DNA of 64,000 bases from Gemmata palustris (GTDB taxonomy: Bacteria > Planctomycetota > Planctomycetia > Gemmatales > Gemmataceae): NCBI RefSeq assembly GCF_017939745.1, contig NZ_JAGKQQ010000001.1, positions 6,773,299 through 6,837,298 of the forward strand, read 5' to 3'. Shown one piece after another: positions 41,736-50,742 of this stretch. The first letter of the stretch is position 1, and each line of letters begins with the position of its first letter. The notes under the pieces are model-generated. The model did not search any database. It saw only the letters and a program-made list of their open reading frames with translations, and was not told the origin of the DNA. The translations under genes were made by a program, and so were the position numbers.

Positions 41736-43832
41736 TCACTTCACGCCGGCCTTCTTCGCGGCTTCGGGATCGATCACTTTCACCGCCGTGCGCGCCGCGG
41801 TCGCGAGGGCGTAATCGCGGTGGTTGATGAGCTTCAGCAGTTCGGGAACAGCACCCCGGGCATCAGCGCCGATGCGCCCCAGCGCGCGAGCCGCCATGTA
41901 GCGCTCGTTCTCGCCCCCCGTTCCTTCCAAATTCGATTCCTCCAGTGCCCGAATCAGGAGCGGAACGGCCCGCGCGTTCTTGTTCATCCGCCACGCGGTT
42001 TCGGCTGCAGTAATTCGGACGTAGTGAGTGCGGTAGCTCATTCCGTTTATGACCTCCGGCTCGGCCGCTTTATCGCGGTTTAGCAAGAACAGCGCGAGTG
42101 CCGCGTGGACCCGCACGAGCGCGTCCGGGTGTTCGAGTTTCTTCTTGAGCACGGCCACCGCGTCGTCCTTTTCGGGCGGCAGAATGAGGCCGAGCGCCTC
42201 GCACGCCGCGGACTGCACGAACGCGGGTTCGTCCCCATCGAGGAGCGCAACGAGGGGCTTGGCCGCGCCGCTTGCGTTCGGCCCGATGCGGCCCAGGGCT
42301 TCCGCGCTCGCCGCTCGCACGGACGCGAACGGATCGAACAGTCGCTTCACGAGTTCGGGCACAGCCGCCTTCGCGTCCGGACCGAACTCGCCGCCGATGT
42401 CCACCGCGGCGAGCACGCGCATCTTCGGGTCCGCCGAGCGGAGGCGCTTGGTGATCGAGGGCAGAGCCTGCGCGTGTTTTTCGATGCGCCACAGCGCGAC
42501 CGCCGCGGAGAGTTGCACTTGTTCGTCGGGGCAATCGAGCGCGGCCAAGAGTTCGATGACTACTGCCGGGTTCGCGGGCCGGAGTTGTTTGAGTGCTTCG
42601 GCCGCTTCAGCACGGAGTTCCTTCTCTTCGAGGTAATCCGTGAGCACGCGCGCGGCTTGGGGGGTGGGGGCGATGCGATACGCGGCGGCCGCGGCCTGAA
42701 CGCTGGCGCCGGGCGCCTTGCTTCCCGCGATCTTTTGAAGCGTTTCGAGCGCGTCTTTCCCGTCCGCTCCGAGGTCGCCCAAGGTGTTCAACACGGTGAA
42801 GAGTTTCGCGGGCTCGAGGTCCGGCTGAAGGCACTTGACGAGTCCGGGAACCGCGTCCTTTGATCGGGAACCGAGCGCCTCGGACGCGGCGATCACGTCG
42901 GACGGCTCGTTCGACTTCAATTGCTTGGTGAGTTCGTCCAGCGTTTCCTTCGATTGATCGATGCGCCAGAGCGGGACGTGTGCCAGCCCGCGCCCCTGTG
43001 TCTTGCCCAGCGCGGGGCGGAGCGTTTTGGCGGCGTCCGGGTCGCGGGCGATGCGCCACATCGCGAGGGCGGCCGGTACGCGGAAGAGCGCGGAATTCTT
43101 GTTTTCGACCAGCTTCGTCTTGAGTGCGGGCAGTATGTCCTTCGCGGCCGGCCCGACGCGGCCGAGCGCATCGGCGAGCAGCGTCATCAGAATCGGGTCC
43201 GCGCCGGGCAGATCGTTGTTCACCATCGGCACCGCGGGGGCGGCTTCCGGCCCCAAATCGCCGAGTAGTTTGGCCGCGGTGTATGTTTCCTCAGCTTGTT
43301 CCGCTCTCAGCGCTGTCGTGATGACCGGCAGCACAGTTTCTGCACTCGCGCCGAGCGAAATGAGTGACCCGACGGCGCCGAGTTGCACCGGGGCCGACTT
43401 GTCTTCGAGCGCCTTGGTCAGAGCGGGAATCGCGGAGTGCGCGCCGAGCGAACCGAGCGCGCGGGCCGCGCCCGCGCGCGTTTCCGGGCTCTCATCAGTA
43501 AGCAACCGCACGAGCGACGGCGCGGCCGATCGTGCATCGGCCCCGATCGCGCCGAGAAATGCAATGCACGCGCGCCGCGTGGCGGAATCCGCCCACAGCC
43601 CTTGTGTGAGCGCGGGAACGGCTGCCGGCCCGAGGTCGATGAGTTTCTGCGTCGCTTCCGCGGCTGCTTTGGCGTTCCGACCGATCGAATCCGCAATGAG
43701 CGCGTCGATCGCGGCCTCTGTTGGCGGCCCTGTCTGCGCCTCGGGTGGAATCGGCGGACCGCCCGGGAGAGGCGGGTCCGCGGCAGGCACCGACGCAACC
43801 GACAGGAGCAGAAGCGCAACGACAATTCGCAT
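41736..43832 (-). CDS. Exported HEAT-repeat protein
   Basis: 698 residues. Signal peptide MRIVVALLLLSVASVPAADP. Almost all the rest is HEAT/PBS-lyase-type helical repeats, e.g. ALTQGLWADSATRRACIAFL, ESPETRAGAARALGSLGAHS, AIPALTKALEDKSAPVQLGA and DPFASVRAASAEALGRIGPN, each about 35-40 residues, roughly 15 in all. It is a periplasmic or membrane-side binding scaffold; partner unknown. Such exported HEAT proteins are frequent in planctomycetes. Minus strand, 60 bases upstream of the phosphatase gene's start. Confidence 0.85.
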   Translation of the reverse strand: MRIVVALLLLSVASVPAADPPLPGGPPIPPEAQTGPPTEAAIDALIADSIGRNAKAAAEATQKLIDLGPAAVPALTQGLWADSATRRACIAFLGAIGADARSAAPSLVRLLTDESPETRAGAARALGSLGAHSAIPALTKALEDKSAPVQLGAVGSLISLGASAETVLPVITTALRAEQAEETYTAAKLLGDLGPEAAPAVPMVNNDLPGADPILMTLLADALGRVGPAAKDILPALKTKLVENKNSALFRVPAALAMWRIARDPDAAKTLRPALGKTQGRGLAHVPLWRIDQSKETLDELTKQLKSNEPSDVIAASEALGSRSKDAVPGLVKCLQPDLEPAKLFTVLNTLGDLGADGKDALETLQKIAGSKAPGASVQAAAAAYRIAPTPQAARVLTDYLEEKELRAEAAEALKQLRPANPAVVIELLAALDCPDEQVQLSAAVALWRIEKHAQALPSITKRLRSADPKMRVLAAVDIGGEFGPDAKAAVPELVKRLFDPFASVRAASAEALGRIGPNASGAAKPLVALLDGDEPAFVQSAACEALGLILPPEKDDAVAVLKKKLEHPDALVRVHAALALFLLNRDKAAEPEVINGMSYRTHYVRITAAETAWRMNKNARAVPLLIRALEESNLEGTGGENERYMAARALGRIGADARGAVPELLKLINHRDYALATAARTAVKVIDPEAAKKAGVK

Positions 43833-43920
43833 GATGTGTGTTCCGCTCGGTGGACAACAATCGCGACATTCCCGCTCGCGCCTTTATTCGGGGCGCGGGC
43901 TCGAACCGGCCGGCGGGCCA

Positions 43921-44022
43921 AACGAGCCGCGACCGCAAGGGAGCGGGCTGCGGCCTCCTGTTCGTTGACCGCGCCCCATTGCATTCATTGCGCCTCCCGC
44001 TCTCTTGCGGTCGCGGCTCGTT
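43921..44022. repeat. 27-bp inverted repeat (AACGAGCCGCGACCGC type)
   Basis: Arms 43921-43947 and 43996-44022 are complementary with one mismatch (AACGAGCCGCGACCGCAAG, then G/A, GAGCGGG) and a 48-base loop. It fills the gap between the metallophosphoesterase gene end (44043) and the HEAT gene start. Confidence 0.75.
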
Positions 44023-44042
44023 ACAAAGCCTCCCGCTGCCCG

Positions 44043-45245
44043 TTACAAGGCACCTGCGGGAACCAGTGTAATGCGAACCGCCTGCGGGTTGCAGCGGATT
44101 CGCAGCGGCTCCTTCCCGCTCACCCCGCGGTTCACGACCATCGCGGTTCCGTTCTCCTCGAACACGCCGTAATCGAAGCGCCGACCGTACACGCTCGGCA
44201 CGAAGATCGACCCGATCAGCGGAACGCGAATTCCGCCGCCGTGAACGTGTCCGCACAGCATCAGGTTGATGTGGTGCGCGATGCCCCAATAGAAGTTGTC
44301 CGGCGTGTGACTGAGGCATAGCCGGAACGTGTCCGTCGGTGCGCCCTTCAGATCCGGTTCCGGTTTAAACCACGGCCCTTCGTGGCCGATCGTCACGCAC
44401 TTCACCCCGCGAATCGTAACTTCCCGCCAACCGTTGCCGAGTACCGCGTACCCGGCCGCGGCCAGTTCCGCACGCACACGCTCGGGTTCGTGGTAATCGT
44501 CGTGGTTACCGAGGATGGCGAACTTCGCCCCGGTCGCGTTCAGCCGCCCGAGCAGCGGGCGAATCCATTCGCGGTGCTCGTCGGTGTCCACGACGTCCCC
44601 CGCGAGGCACACCAGGTCGGGGACAGGCCCCGCGGTGAGTTCATCGAAGATGCGGTCGAAGTACGTGCGACTCGGCGTGCCGTGAAAGTGCAGATCGCTG
44701 ACGAGCAAGATCGTAAGGCCGTCCCACGCGGGCGGCAAATTCGGTAGCGCGAGCGTGAGGTTCGTGAGATCGAACTTGAACACGCAGTTGCCGGGTACGC
44801 GAACCGCGTGTCGGTGTTTGCCGTTGCCGACCAACTGCTCGCCGTACTCCGGCCACAAATCGAGCGTGCGCGTCTCTTCGCTCACCACGCACGGGGGCCG
44901 GTCCCGCAAGGCCCGCTGGATCGTGATGTACACGAACATCAGCGCGAAGTAACCGCACACGACGACGTACAGGTACGCGCCGGCGTGCAGAACTGCCGAC
45001 CCGTCCCAGACTTGCGCCGCGTCGTTTTCAGGCGACCCGAAGCTCGCAAGGGGGCGACTTCTCGCGAACGAGATCAGCAGCGGAAACGCGAGGATCGCGA
45101 CCCCGCTGAGCAACCGCCACCCCTTGCGCAGCCCCTTCGGAAGCGGGTGCCCGTACACATTGTTCAGGACCGCGGTCCAGATGCACGCGTGCCCGATCCA
45201 CGCCACCACACCGGCAAGTAAGAGCAAAATCAGCATACCCGACAT
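44043..45245 (-). CDS. Membrane-anchored calcineurin-like metallophosphoesterase
   Basis: 400 residues. Three or four N-terminal membrane segments (LILLLLAGVVAWIGHACIW; GVAILAFPLLISFA; YLYVVVCGYFALMFVYI), then a soluble phosphoesterase domain with all five motifs: VSDLHFHGTP, LAGDVVDTDEH, AILGNHDDYHEP, LCLSHTPDNF and LCGHVHGGGI. The layout resembles YaeI-type phosphodiesterases acting at the membrane. Two-metal (Fe/Mn/Zn) hydrolase; substrate unknown. Start MSGMLILLL follows a GGAG-poor region. Divergent from the intradiol-dioxygenase-like gene. Confidence 0.88.
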   Translation of the reverse strand: MSGMLILLLLAGVVAWIGHACIWTAVLNNVYGHPLPKGLRKGWRLLSGVAILAFPLLISFARSRPLASFGSPENDAAQVWDGSAVLHAGAYLYVVVCGYFALMFVYITIQRALRDRPPCVVSEETRTLDLWPEYGEQLVGNGKHRHAVRVPGNCVFKFDLTNLTLALPNLPPAWDGLTILLVSDLHFHGTPSRTYFDRIFDELTAGPVPDLVCLAGDVVDTDEHREWIRPLLGRLNATGAKFAILGNHDDYHEPERVRAELAAAGYAVLGNGWREVTIRGVKCVTIGHEGPWFKPEPDLKGAPTDTFRLCLSHTPDNFYWGIAHHINLMLCGHVHGGGIRVPLIGSIFVPSVYGRRFDYGVFEENGTAMVVNRGVSGKEPLRIRCNPQAVRITLVPAGAL

Positions 45246-45395
45246 GCTACGGCCGACCGCGAACGGCGTCCGCGCGGACGCGGAGACTCGCGTGTGGTGT
45301 GAATTTCGCGTGTACCGTGGTCTCGGCTCGGAAGTGCTCTGCGTTTAACCCGTACCGTTCAACTCCCCCACTCCCAAACCGAGGTCAGTAACGCC

Positions 45396-46082
45396 ATGAG
45401 CGGGCCGCTATTCAATCCCAATCGCCGCATGTTTCTCGGCGCGCTCAGTGCGTCCGTGCTCACGTCACCGACACTATTCGCGGAACAGTTGCTCCGCACG
45501 CCGCCGCTCACGGAAGGGCCGTTCTACCCGGACAAAATCCCGCTCGACACGGATAACGACCTCATCATCATCGGCAAAAACACCACGCGGGCGGTGGGCG
45601 AGATCACGCACCTGACGGGCAAGGTGTTCGACATCAACGGTGCGCCCGTGAAGAACGCGACCGTCGAAATCTGGCAGTGCGACGCGAACGAGGTGTACCT
45701 CCACTCGTCCGACAGCACCCCGAAAGCCAAGCAACAAGACAAGAACTTCCAGGGGTTCGGCCGCTGCGCCACCACCGATAAGGGCGAGTACCGGTTCCGC
45801 ACCATCAAGCCGGTTCCGTACCCCGGTCGGCCCGCGCCGCACATCCACTTCAAGGTGAAGAAGGGGAACCGCGAGTTGCTCACCAGCCAGTTCATGATCC
45901 GCGGGCACGCGGGCAACGCGCGCGACGGGGTATTCGGTGGCGTCCGCGACGTCATCGACCGCGAACTGATCCTGGTGGACTTCAAGCCGGTCAAGGACTC
46001 GAAAATCGGCGAATTGCAGGCGTACTTCGAGATCGTTCTCGGCGTCACGCCGGACGAGAAGGACATGAACCCGCGGAAGTAA
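45396..46082 (+). CDS. Secreted intradiol ring-cleavage dioxygenase-like protein
   Basis: 228 residues, close to the protocatechuate 3,4-dioxygenase subunit fold. N-terminus SGPLFNPNRRMFLGALSASV is a Tat-like signal (NRRMFL). Conserved: TEGPFYPDKIPLDTDNDLII, VKNATVEIWQCDANEVYLH (first Tyr ligand region), RYRTIKP-like YRFRTIKPVPYPGRPAPHIH (second Tyr and both His Fe ligands: Y...HxH). The ligand set Tyr, Tyr, His, His appears complete. Many planctomycetes encode exported versions whose aromatic substrates are unknown. Gene divergent from the phosphoesterase and followed by the EF-hand gene after 47 bases. Confidence 0.85.
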   Translation: MSGPLFNPNRRMFLGALSASVLTSPTLFAEQLLRTPPLTEGPFYPDKIPLDTDNDLIIIGKNTTRAVGEITHLTGKVFDINGAPVKNATVEIWQCDANEVYLHSSDSTPKAKQQDKNFQGFGRCATTDKGEYRFRTIKPVPYPGRPAPHIHFKVKKGNRELLTSQFMIRGHAGNARDGVFGGVRDVIDRELILVDFKPVKDSKIGELQAYFEIVLGVTPDEKDMNPRK

Positions 46083-46129
46083 CTGCGCGGGCTGAATCGA
46101 ACCCCATCATATCTATTCGGAGACTCCAT

Positions 46130-46864
46130 ATGCGAATGGCAGCAGTGGCATTATTCGTGGGCGGGTTGCTCGCGGTCGTTTCGTTCACCAACGCTCAACC
46201 CCCCGGCGGCGGTAAGGGCGGCGGTGGTAAGGGTGGCGGAGGAGGCGAAAAAGGCGGCAAGGGCGGCCCCGGTGGGCCGGGCGGCGGTCGGGCCGTCAGC
46301 GCCGAAGAAATGGTGACGCGGTTGATGGCCTTCGACAAGAACAGCGACGGCAAACTCACGAAGGACGAGGTCACGGACGAGCGGTTGAAGCCGCTGTTCG
46401 AGCGGGCCGATGCGAACCAGAAGGGCGTTCTCACAAAGGAAGAACTGACCGCGTTCTTCACGAAGGAAATGGCCAATCTCGGTGGCGGCGGCCCCGGCGG
46501 TGGTGGCCCGGGAGGATTCGGTGGTGGTCGGCCGGGTGGCCCGGGCGGTGGCGGCCCCGGGGGATTTGGTGGGTTCGGCCCGCCCCCTCTCGGTCAGATC
46601 ATGCCGGTGTTCCTCCAGGACCAACTGAAGCTGACCGATGCCCAGAAGAAGCAACTCGAAGCCATCCAGAAGGACGTGGACGCGAAGCTCGAAAAGCTCA
46701 TGACCGAAGAACAGAAGAAAACGTTCAAGGCCATGAAGGAACGCGGTCCCGGTGGCCCGGGTGGTCCCGGCGGATTCCCGGGAGGGCCGGGCGGCCCCGG
46801 TGGGTTCCCGGGCGGTCCCGGCGGACCGGGTGGCAACCCTCCGCCCCCGCCGCCGGAACGGTAA
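46130..46864 (+). CDS. Secreted EF-hand protein with Gly/Pro-rich collagen-like segments
   Basis: 244 residues. Signal peptide MRMAAVALFVGGLLAVVSFT then NAQ. A Gly/Lys-rich stretch is followed by an EF-hand pair: DKNSDGKLTKDE (canonical) and DANQKGVLTKEE (degenerate at the sixth ligand position). Then Gly-Gly-Pro-rich segments flank a helical domain (KLTDAQKKQLEAIQKDVDAK, EEQKKTFKAMKERG) that resembles Spy/LTXXQ-type periplasmic helices; the end is FPGGPGGPGGNPPPPPPER. A calcium-binding exported protein. A terminator follows 8 bases after the stop. Confidence 0.85.
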   Translation: MRMAAVALFVGGLLAVVSFTNAQPPGGGKGGGGKGGGGGEKGGKGGPGGPGGGRAVSAEEMVTRLMAFDKNSDGKLTKDEVTDERLKPLFERADANQKGVLTKEELTAFFTKEMANLGGGGPGGGGPGGFGGGRPGGPGGGGPGGFGGFGPPPLGQIMPVFLQDQLKLTDAQKKQLEAIQKDVDAKLEKLMTEEQKKTFKAMKERGPGGPGGPGGFPGGPGGPGGFPGGPGGPGGNPPPPPPER

Positions 46865-46871
46865 AATGCTG

Positions 46872-46895
46872 AACCCCGCCCTTTTGGGCGGGGTT
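46872..46895 (+). terminator. Intrinsic terminator after the EF-hand gene
   Basis: Stem AACCCCGCCC (46872-46881) pairs with GGGCGGGGTT (46886-46895) around a TTTT loop, followed by CGTCTTT. Confidence 0.8.
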
Positions 46896-47051
46896 CGTCT
46901 TTGGGTCTGAACTGTTCGGCTTCCGACGGCAGAACACGGGCGCATCACTCTAAATGTGGACAGAGTAATTTGTTTACCCTCTCTTCCCCTCATGTTATGA
47001 GCGGGTTATAATCGCTGAGTCTTCCGCTCGCCCCGGTAGAGAGACCGGATT

Positions 47052-47378
47052 ATGGCCACAGCAACCCCACTTCCAGACGTCGCCCCCGACACCGAGGCCA
47101 AAACGCGCCGCCAGCCGCCCTACGCGGTCATTCTGCACAACGACGACAAGAACACGATGGAATTCGTCGTGGGCGTGCTACGCAAGGTGTTCGGCTACAC
47201 CGTCGAGAAGTGCGTGAAGCTCATGCTCGACGCGCACCAGAACGGTAAAGCGGCGGTGTGGATCGGGGCGCTGGAAGTGGCCGAGCTGAAAGCCGATCAG
47301 ATCCGCTCGTGCGGCTCCGACCCGTTCGTGAAGCAGGGCGGGCACCCGCTCGGCGTGAGCATCGAACCCGCTGCTTGA
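47052..47378 (+). CDS. clpS: ATP-dependent Clp protease adaptor ClpS
   Basis: 108 residues. ClpS core: PPYAVILHNDDKNTMEFVVG (family form LYNDDYTPMEFVV), LRKVFGYTVEKCVKLMLDAH, and AAVWIGALEVAELKADQI. Asn and Asp of the N-degron pocket are present in HNDDKNTMEF, and the His of LDAHQNG. ClpS binds N-degron substrates and hands them to ClpA/ClpC. An unstructured N-terminal ~20 residues is usual. The other end of the system visible here is mcsA-mcsB at 24-26 kb. Monocistronic; start supported by GGTAGAGAG about 9 bases upstream. Confidence 0.9.
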   Translation: MATATPLPDVAPDTEAKTRRQPPYAVILHNDDKNTMEFVVGVLRKVFGYTVEKCVKLMLDAHQNGKAAVWIGALEVAELKADQIRSCGSDPFVKQGGHPLGVSIEPAA

Positions 47379-47511
47379 AGTCGGCACGCTCGGTTCCTCT
47401 GGTCCTTTCAAAGCACTTTCTGGCTCACTGAGCGTCGCGAAGAAAAAGGGAAAGAAAATCAAAAAGCGCGCGAACCACCCCTTAGAAGCTCGTGTCCGAG
47501 AAGGGTAACCG

Positions 47512-47532
47512 CACCGGGGGTTCGCCCCGGTG
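47512..47532 (+). terminator. GC-rich hairpin downstream of clpS
   Basis: CACCGGGG (47512-47519) pairs with CCCCGGTG (47525-47532) around GTTCG. No T-run follows, so strength as a terminator is uncertain. A second small hairpin, GCCGGG-CGAT-CCCGGC (47619-47634) followed by TTTTT at 47643-47647, lies 85 bases further. Confidence 0.5.
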
Positions 47533-47753
47533 TTCGGTCGTTGGCTCTGAAAATTTGGAAAAATCGGCGAGAGTCGATTGCCAAGCGGATCGCGGCTAGT
47601 TACTGTTACTAGTCCGTGGCCGGGCGATCCCGGCTCGCGTCGTTTTTACCGTGTACCCCTAACCTTTATTTCCCTCTAACCGTTCGAGATGACTTCTTAA
47701 TTCATCCTCTGGCACGGCTCTCAACCGTGTCACAACGTCCGCGGAGGTGTGCG

Positions 47754-48233
47754 ATGGCCCTGAACAACCTGAAGACCCTGACGACGACGACCGCCATTGT
47801 GACCAGCGTGAAGCTGATCGCGACGCCGGCCGATCGCCTCGGTCTGGGGTTCGCGGCTGGAGCCTATTCAGCGGACGACCTGTCCCAGGGGCAATTCCCG
47901 TTGCCCCACAATCCGGAACCCGAACAGGTCCGGTCACGGCAGGACGAGTCCGCACCGCAGATGCGAAAGCAGACGCGGGCGGGCGCTCCAGACGCCGTGC
48001 CCCCGACCGGTCCGGTCGGATGTCATTCCCCTGGTTCCCGTGCCGTCGTCTCGTGGCCGTCCCTATCCGGTGCGAACCGGACAGCGATAGTCACAGATTC
48101 CCGGTGGGATCGCTTGACCACAGTAAGCGTCGTCAGAAGCCGAATCAGCCGCGACTGCCAATCGCCTGCTCGGACCTGCGACAAACAAGGCGTACTGAGG
48201 AAAGTGACCCCGGCGACGACGGCCGGAAAGTGA
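47754..48233 (+). CDS. Possible hypothetical protein, 159 residues (doubtful)
   Basis: ATG 47754 has a good GGAGGTG 5 bases upstream, and the first residues MALNNLKTLTTTTAIVTSVK look like a real start. After about residue 40 the sequence (e.g. RSRQDESAPQMRKQTRAGAP) has no fold-like pattern and the codon bias is weak, so the 3' part may be decayed or out of frame. No domain recognised. It lies between clpS and the sigma factor gene. Confidence 0.25.
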   Translation: MALNNLKTLTTTTAIVTSVKLIATPADRLGLGFAAGAYSADDLSQGQFPLPHNPEPEQVRSRQDESAPQMRKQTRAGAPDAVPPTGPVGCHSPGSRAVVSWPSLSGANRTAIVTDSRWDRLTTVSVVRSRISRDCQSPARTCDKQGVLRKVTPATTAGK

Positions 48234-48795
48234 GGTGACCACTGGCTTAAACGCACCCCCGATTCGGATTGACCACGAGGGCCGGCCCACCGGCTCAGAT
48301 GAACAACCGTAGTCGTTGCGCGTTTACGCGATGGTCACAACCAGGACTTTTAACTTCTATCACGCTGGTCCCGGATTGGTGCGAGTGAGACCTCGTCGGG
48401 TCGCACGGTGCGCCGGTGTCACGAAGCAGACGAAGGCCGCGCGCCTTCAGTCGCCTCGCGAACATCGCCGTCGCATGTGACAACTCACGAACGGGTCCCC
48501 TCAAACCAACCCCTGGGCAAAAGCCGCCGCGGCTTTCCCGGTTCCGGTTCCCGACGATTGTTCGCGCCGATGTCCCTTTCTCAGCAAAGGGGCGCCCGGA
48601 GCGGTCGTGGTGCAGCACATCGCTGCGCCGGACCGCAAGGGAAAGGTGCGAGTCGGTGAGCCGCTACCCAGAAGCCGCCCGGACGCGGGAACGAGCCGCC
48701 CCCTTCTCTGATCCGAGGAGGGCCGCGTTCCCGAGTCGGTCGCGCGTCGCCAGCGCCGCAAAACACGGGACAAGGATCGGGACAGGAACCCAATC
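48234..48795. other. Non-coding stretch upstream of the sigma factor gene
   Basis: 562 bases with no convincing gene in any frame. It should contain the sigma factor promoter and leader. I see no strong promoter boxes or long palindromes. Together with 47379-47753 it forms the emptiest part of the window. Confidence 0.4.
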
Positions 48796-49392
48796 ATGAG
48801 CTGGACCGAAATCACTGTGTTGGTTGAGAAGGCGAAGACCGGCGACCGCGAGGCTTACGGCGAGTTGGTCACCCGGTTCCAGAGCAGCGTCTACGCGATG
48901 GCGCTGGGCCGGGTGCGCGACCCGCTCGAGGCGCAGGAACTGGCCCAGGACGTGTTCGTCCACGCGATGCGGAAGCTGCCGCAACTGCGCGACCCCCGGT
49001 GCTTCGCCGGCTGGTTGCGGCGGATCACCGCGCGGATGGCGATCAACCGGCTGACCCGGCGCGGCCCGCTCTTCGGGGCCGACACCGAGGTGCTCGACGC
49101 GGTCGAGGCCCGAACCCGGACCGCGGAGGAGCAGTTCGCGGTCGGCGAGGCCGTCGATCAGCTCAAGGAGGGGCTCGCCGAGTTGAAGCCGCTCGATCGG
49201 CAGACCCTGGAAGCGTTCTACATCCGGGGCCGGAGCCTGAAGCAGATCGCGCGGGAGTTCGCGGTCCCGACGGGGACCGTGAAGCGGCGGTTGCACGTCG
49301 CCCGGTTGCGGTTGAAGGAAGTGCTCGAAGGCATCGACCCGTCGCTGGCGGAGCGGTTCGCGAACGACGGGGCGGAACTGGCCGCCGTGTGA
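48796..49392 (+). CDS. ECF-like sigma-70 family RNA polymerase sigma factor
   Basis: 198 residues. Region 2: DREAYGELVTRFQSSVYAMA, DPLEAQELAQDVFVHAMRKL and FAGWLRRITARMAINRLTRR. Region 4: LDRQTLEAFYIRGRSLKQIA followed by REFAVPTGTVKRRLHVARLR, a helix-turn-helix reading the -35 element. No region 3 is visible, as in ECF factors. No anti-sigma gene is adjacent; the neighbouring exported LCCL protein is not one. A short C-terminal extension (EGIDPSLAERFANDGAELAA) may be regulatory. A terminator follows. Confidence 0.9.
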   Translation: MSWTEITVLVEKAKTGDREAYGELVTRFQSSVYAMALGRVRDPLEAQELAQDVFVHAMRKLPQLRDPRCFAGWLRRITARMAINRLTRRGPLFGADTEVLDAVEARTRTAEEQFAVGEAVDQLKEGLAELKPLDRQTLEAFYIRGRSLKQIAREFAVPTGTVKRRLHVARLRLKEVLEGIDPSLAERFANDGAELAAV

Positions 49393-49417
49393 GTTAAGTA
49401 AGTGAGTGTGTTCTCGG

Positions 49418-49442
49418 CGCCCCGGGGTTCGTCCCCGGGGCG
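49418..49442 (+). terminator. Strong GC hairpin after the sigma factor gene
   Basis: CGCCCCGGGG (49418-49427) pairs with CCCCGGGGCG (49433-49442) around TTCGT, followed by TTACGTTTT. Confidence 0.75.
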
Positions 49443-49660
49443 TTACGTTTTGGTGCCCCGGGTGCGAAATCGATAAAGGCGCTTTACGGCGCGAAACATT
49501 TCGCGGATGATTTTCATCATGAACGAACGCGCGGGTCGGCGAATTGGGGTAGCGTTCACGCTGGGACATTGATTAGCCTATCCCGATAGGATTCCGACCC
49601 GCGGGGGAACGGAAACTCCCCTTTTGAGAACGGCTCCCAACTTTTCGGAGGGCGACCCCC

Positions 49661-50620
49661 ATGCCCACGGTTCGCAAGGTTCTCTGGATCGTTCCCGTTG
49701 CTTTAGCCGTCGGGCTCTCCGCGGCCCCGATCGTCGGCGGGCCGCAGCCCGCGCAAACGTCCGAGGCGAGCAAGCCGCGCACGGGTACCGACGTCGAAGT
49801 GAAGTACATCGACGACAGCGTCATGAAGCTGAAGTTGCTCGACGAGAAGCTCGAACTCGTCACCAAGCACGGCACCCTGCGGATCGCGGTGTCCGAGATC
49901 CGGCGCATCGAGTTCGCGACCCGGCTCCCGGCGGCCACCACGGATAAGGCCGCGGCCGCGATCGCCAAGCTGAACCACTCGGACTTCAAGGTGCGCGAGT
50001 CCGCCACCGAGGAACTCAAGGAGCTCCGCGACCGGGCGTACCCGTCCCTCGTAAAGGCCCTCAAGCACGAAGACCCGGAGGTCTCGCGCCGGGCCGAAGA
50101 GGTCGTGAAGTTCGTTCGCAACAAGGTGCCCGCCGCGAACTTGGAGCATCGCGAGTTCGACGTGATCCACACGGACGATTCCAAGATCGCGGGGAAACTG
50201 ACGACCGAGTCGCTCCGCGTGGGCACGTTCCAGTTCGGCGAGCAACACCTCAAGCTGACCGACGTGCGCCTGGTTCGCACCGGTCCCGAGCCGACCGAAC
50301 AACTGGTCAACGCGCAGCCGGCCCCGCCCAGCCTGTTCAACTACGCGAACCAGTTCGGCAAGGAGTTCGTGTTCCGCATTACCGGAGCCCAAGGGCAAGG
50401 GCAGGGCGGTGCGATCTGGGGCAGTGGGACCTACACGCTCGATTCAAACCCGCAGATGGCGGTGGTCCACGCGGGGTTCGCGAAGCCGGGTGAAACCGTC
50501 GTCGTGAGAGTGCGCATTATCGCGCCGCCCGCGCAGTTCGCTGGAACGACCCAAAACGGCATCACATCGGCCCCGTTCGGTCCGTTCCCGTCGGGCGCGT
50601 TCGAGTTCCTCCCGAAGTGA
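49661..50620 (+). CDS. Exported protein with C-terminal LCCL domain
   Basis: 319 residues. Signal peptide PTVRKVLWIVPVALAVGLSA then AAPIVGG. Residues about 45-85 are beta-rich (DVEVKYIDDSVMKLKLLDEK). Residues about 95-150 contain one HEAT-like pair (LNHSDFKVRESATEELKELR, HEDPEVSRRAEEVVKFVRNK). The C-terminal 100 residues resemble LCCL: GAIWGSGTYTLDSNPQMAVV followed by HAGFAKPGETVVVRVRII and TTQNGITSAPFGPFPSGAFE (family: AAVHAG...V..G.V......Y.GS..NGV.S). The LCCL cysteines seem absent. Periplasmic; function unknown. GGAGGG precedes the start. Confidence 0.7.
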   Translation: MPTVRKVLWIVPVALAVGLSAAPIVGGPQPAQTSEASKPRTGTDVEVKYIDDSVMKLKLLDEKLELVTKHGTLRIAVSEIRRIEFATRLPAATTDKAAAAIAKLNHSDFKVRESATEELKELRDRAYPSLVKALKHEDPEVSRRAEEVVKFVRNKVPAANLEHREFDVIHTDDSKIAGKLTTESLRVGTFQFGEQHLKLTDVRLVRTGPEPTEQLVNAQPAPPSLFNYANQFGKEFVFRITGAQGQGQGGAIWGSGTYTLDSNPQMAVVHAGFAKPGETVVVRVRIIAPPAQFAGTTQNGITSAPFGPFPSGAFEFLPK

Positions 50621-50667
50621 GCCGGACGCGAAGTAGAAGTGTGAGTCCAGGCGGTGGGCCGAGAAAT

Positions 50668-50713
50668 GCGAATCGGCTGCTGCTCACCCGGAGGTGAGCA
50701 GCAGCCGATTCGC
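50668..50713. terminator. 21-bp perfect hairpin between convergent genes
   Basis: Arms 50668-50688 and 50693-50713 (GCGAATCGGCTGCTGCTCAC plus C) pair perfectly around CGGA, followed by GTTT. It sits 47 bases after the LCCL gene stop and probably terminates it. Confidence 0.7.
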
Positions 50714-50742
50714 GTTTCAGCAACTAATCCTGGGAATCGGTC

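Noticed and set aside
43888-43920. GGGCTCGAACCGGCC as a tRNA T-loop
   Set aside because: No acceptor, D or anticodon stem can be built around it; it lies at a palindromic repeat. No tRNA was found anywhere in the window.
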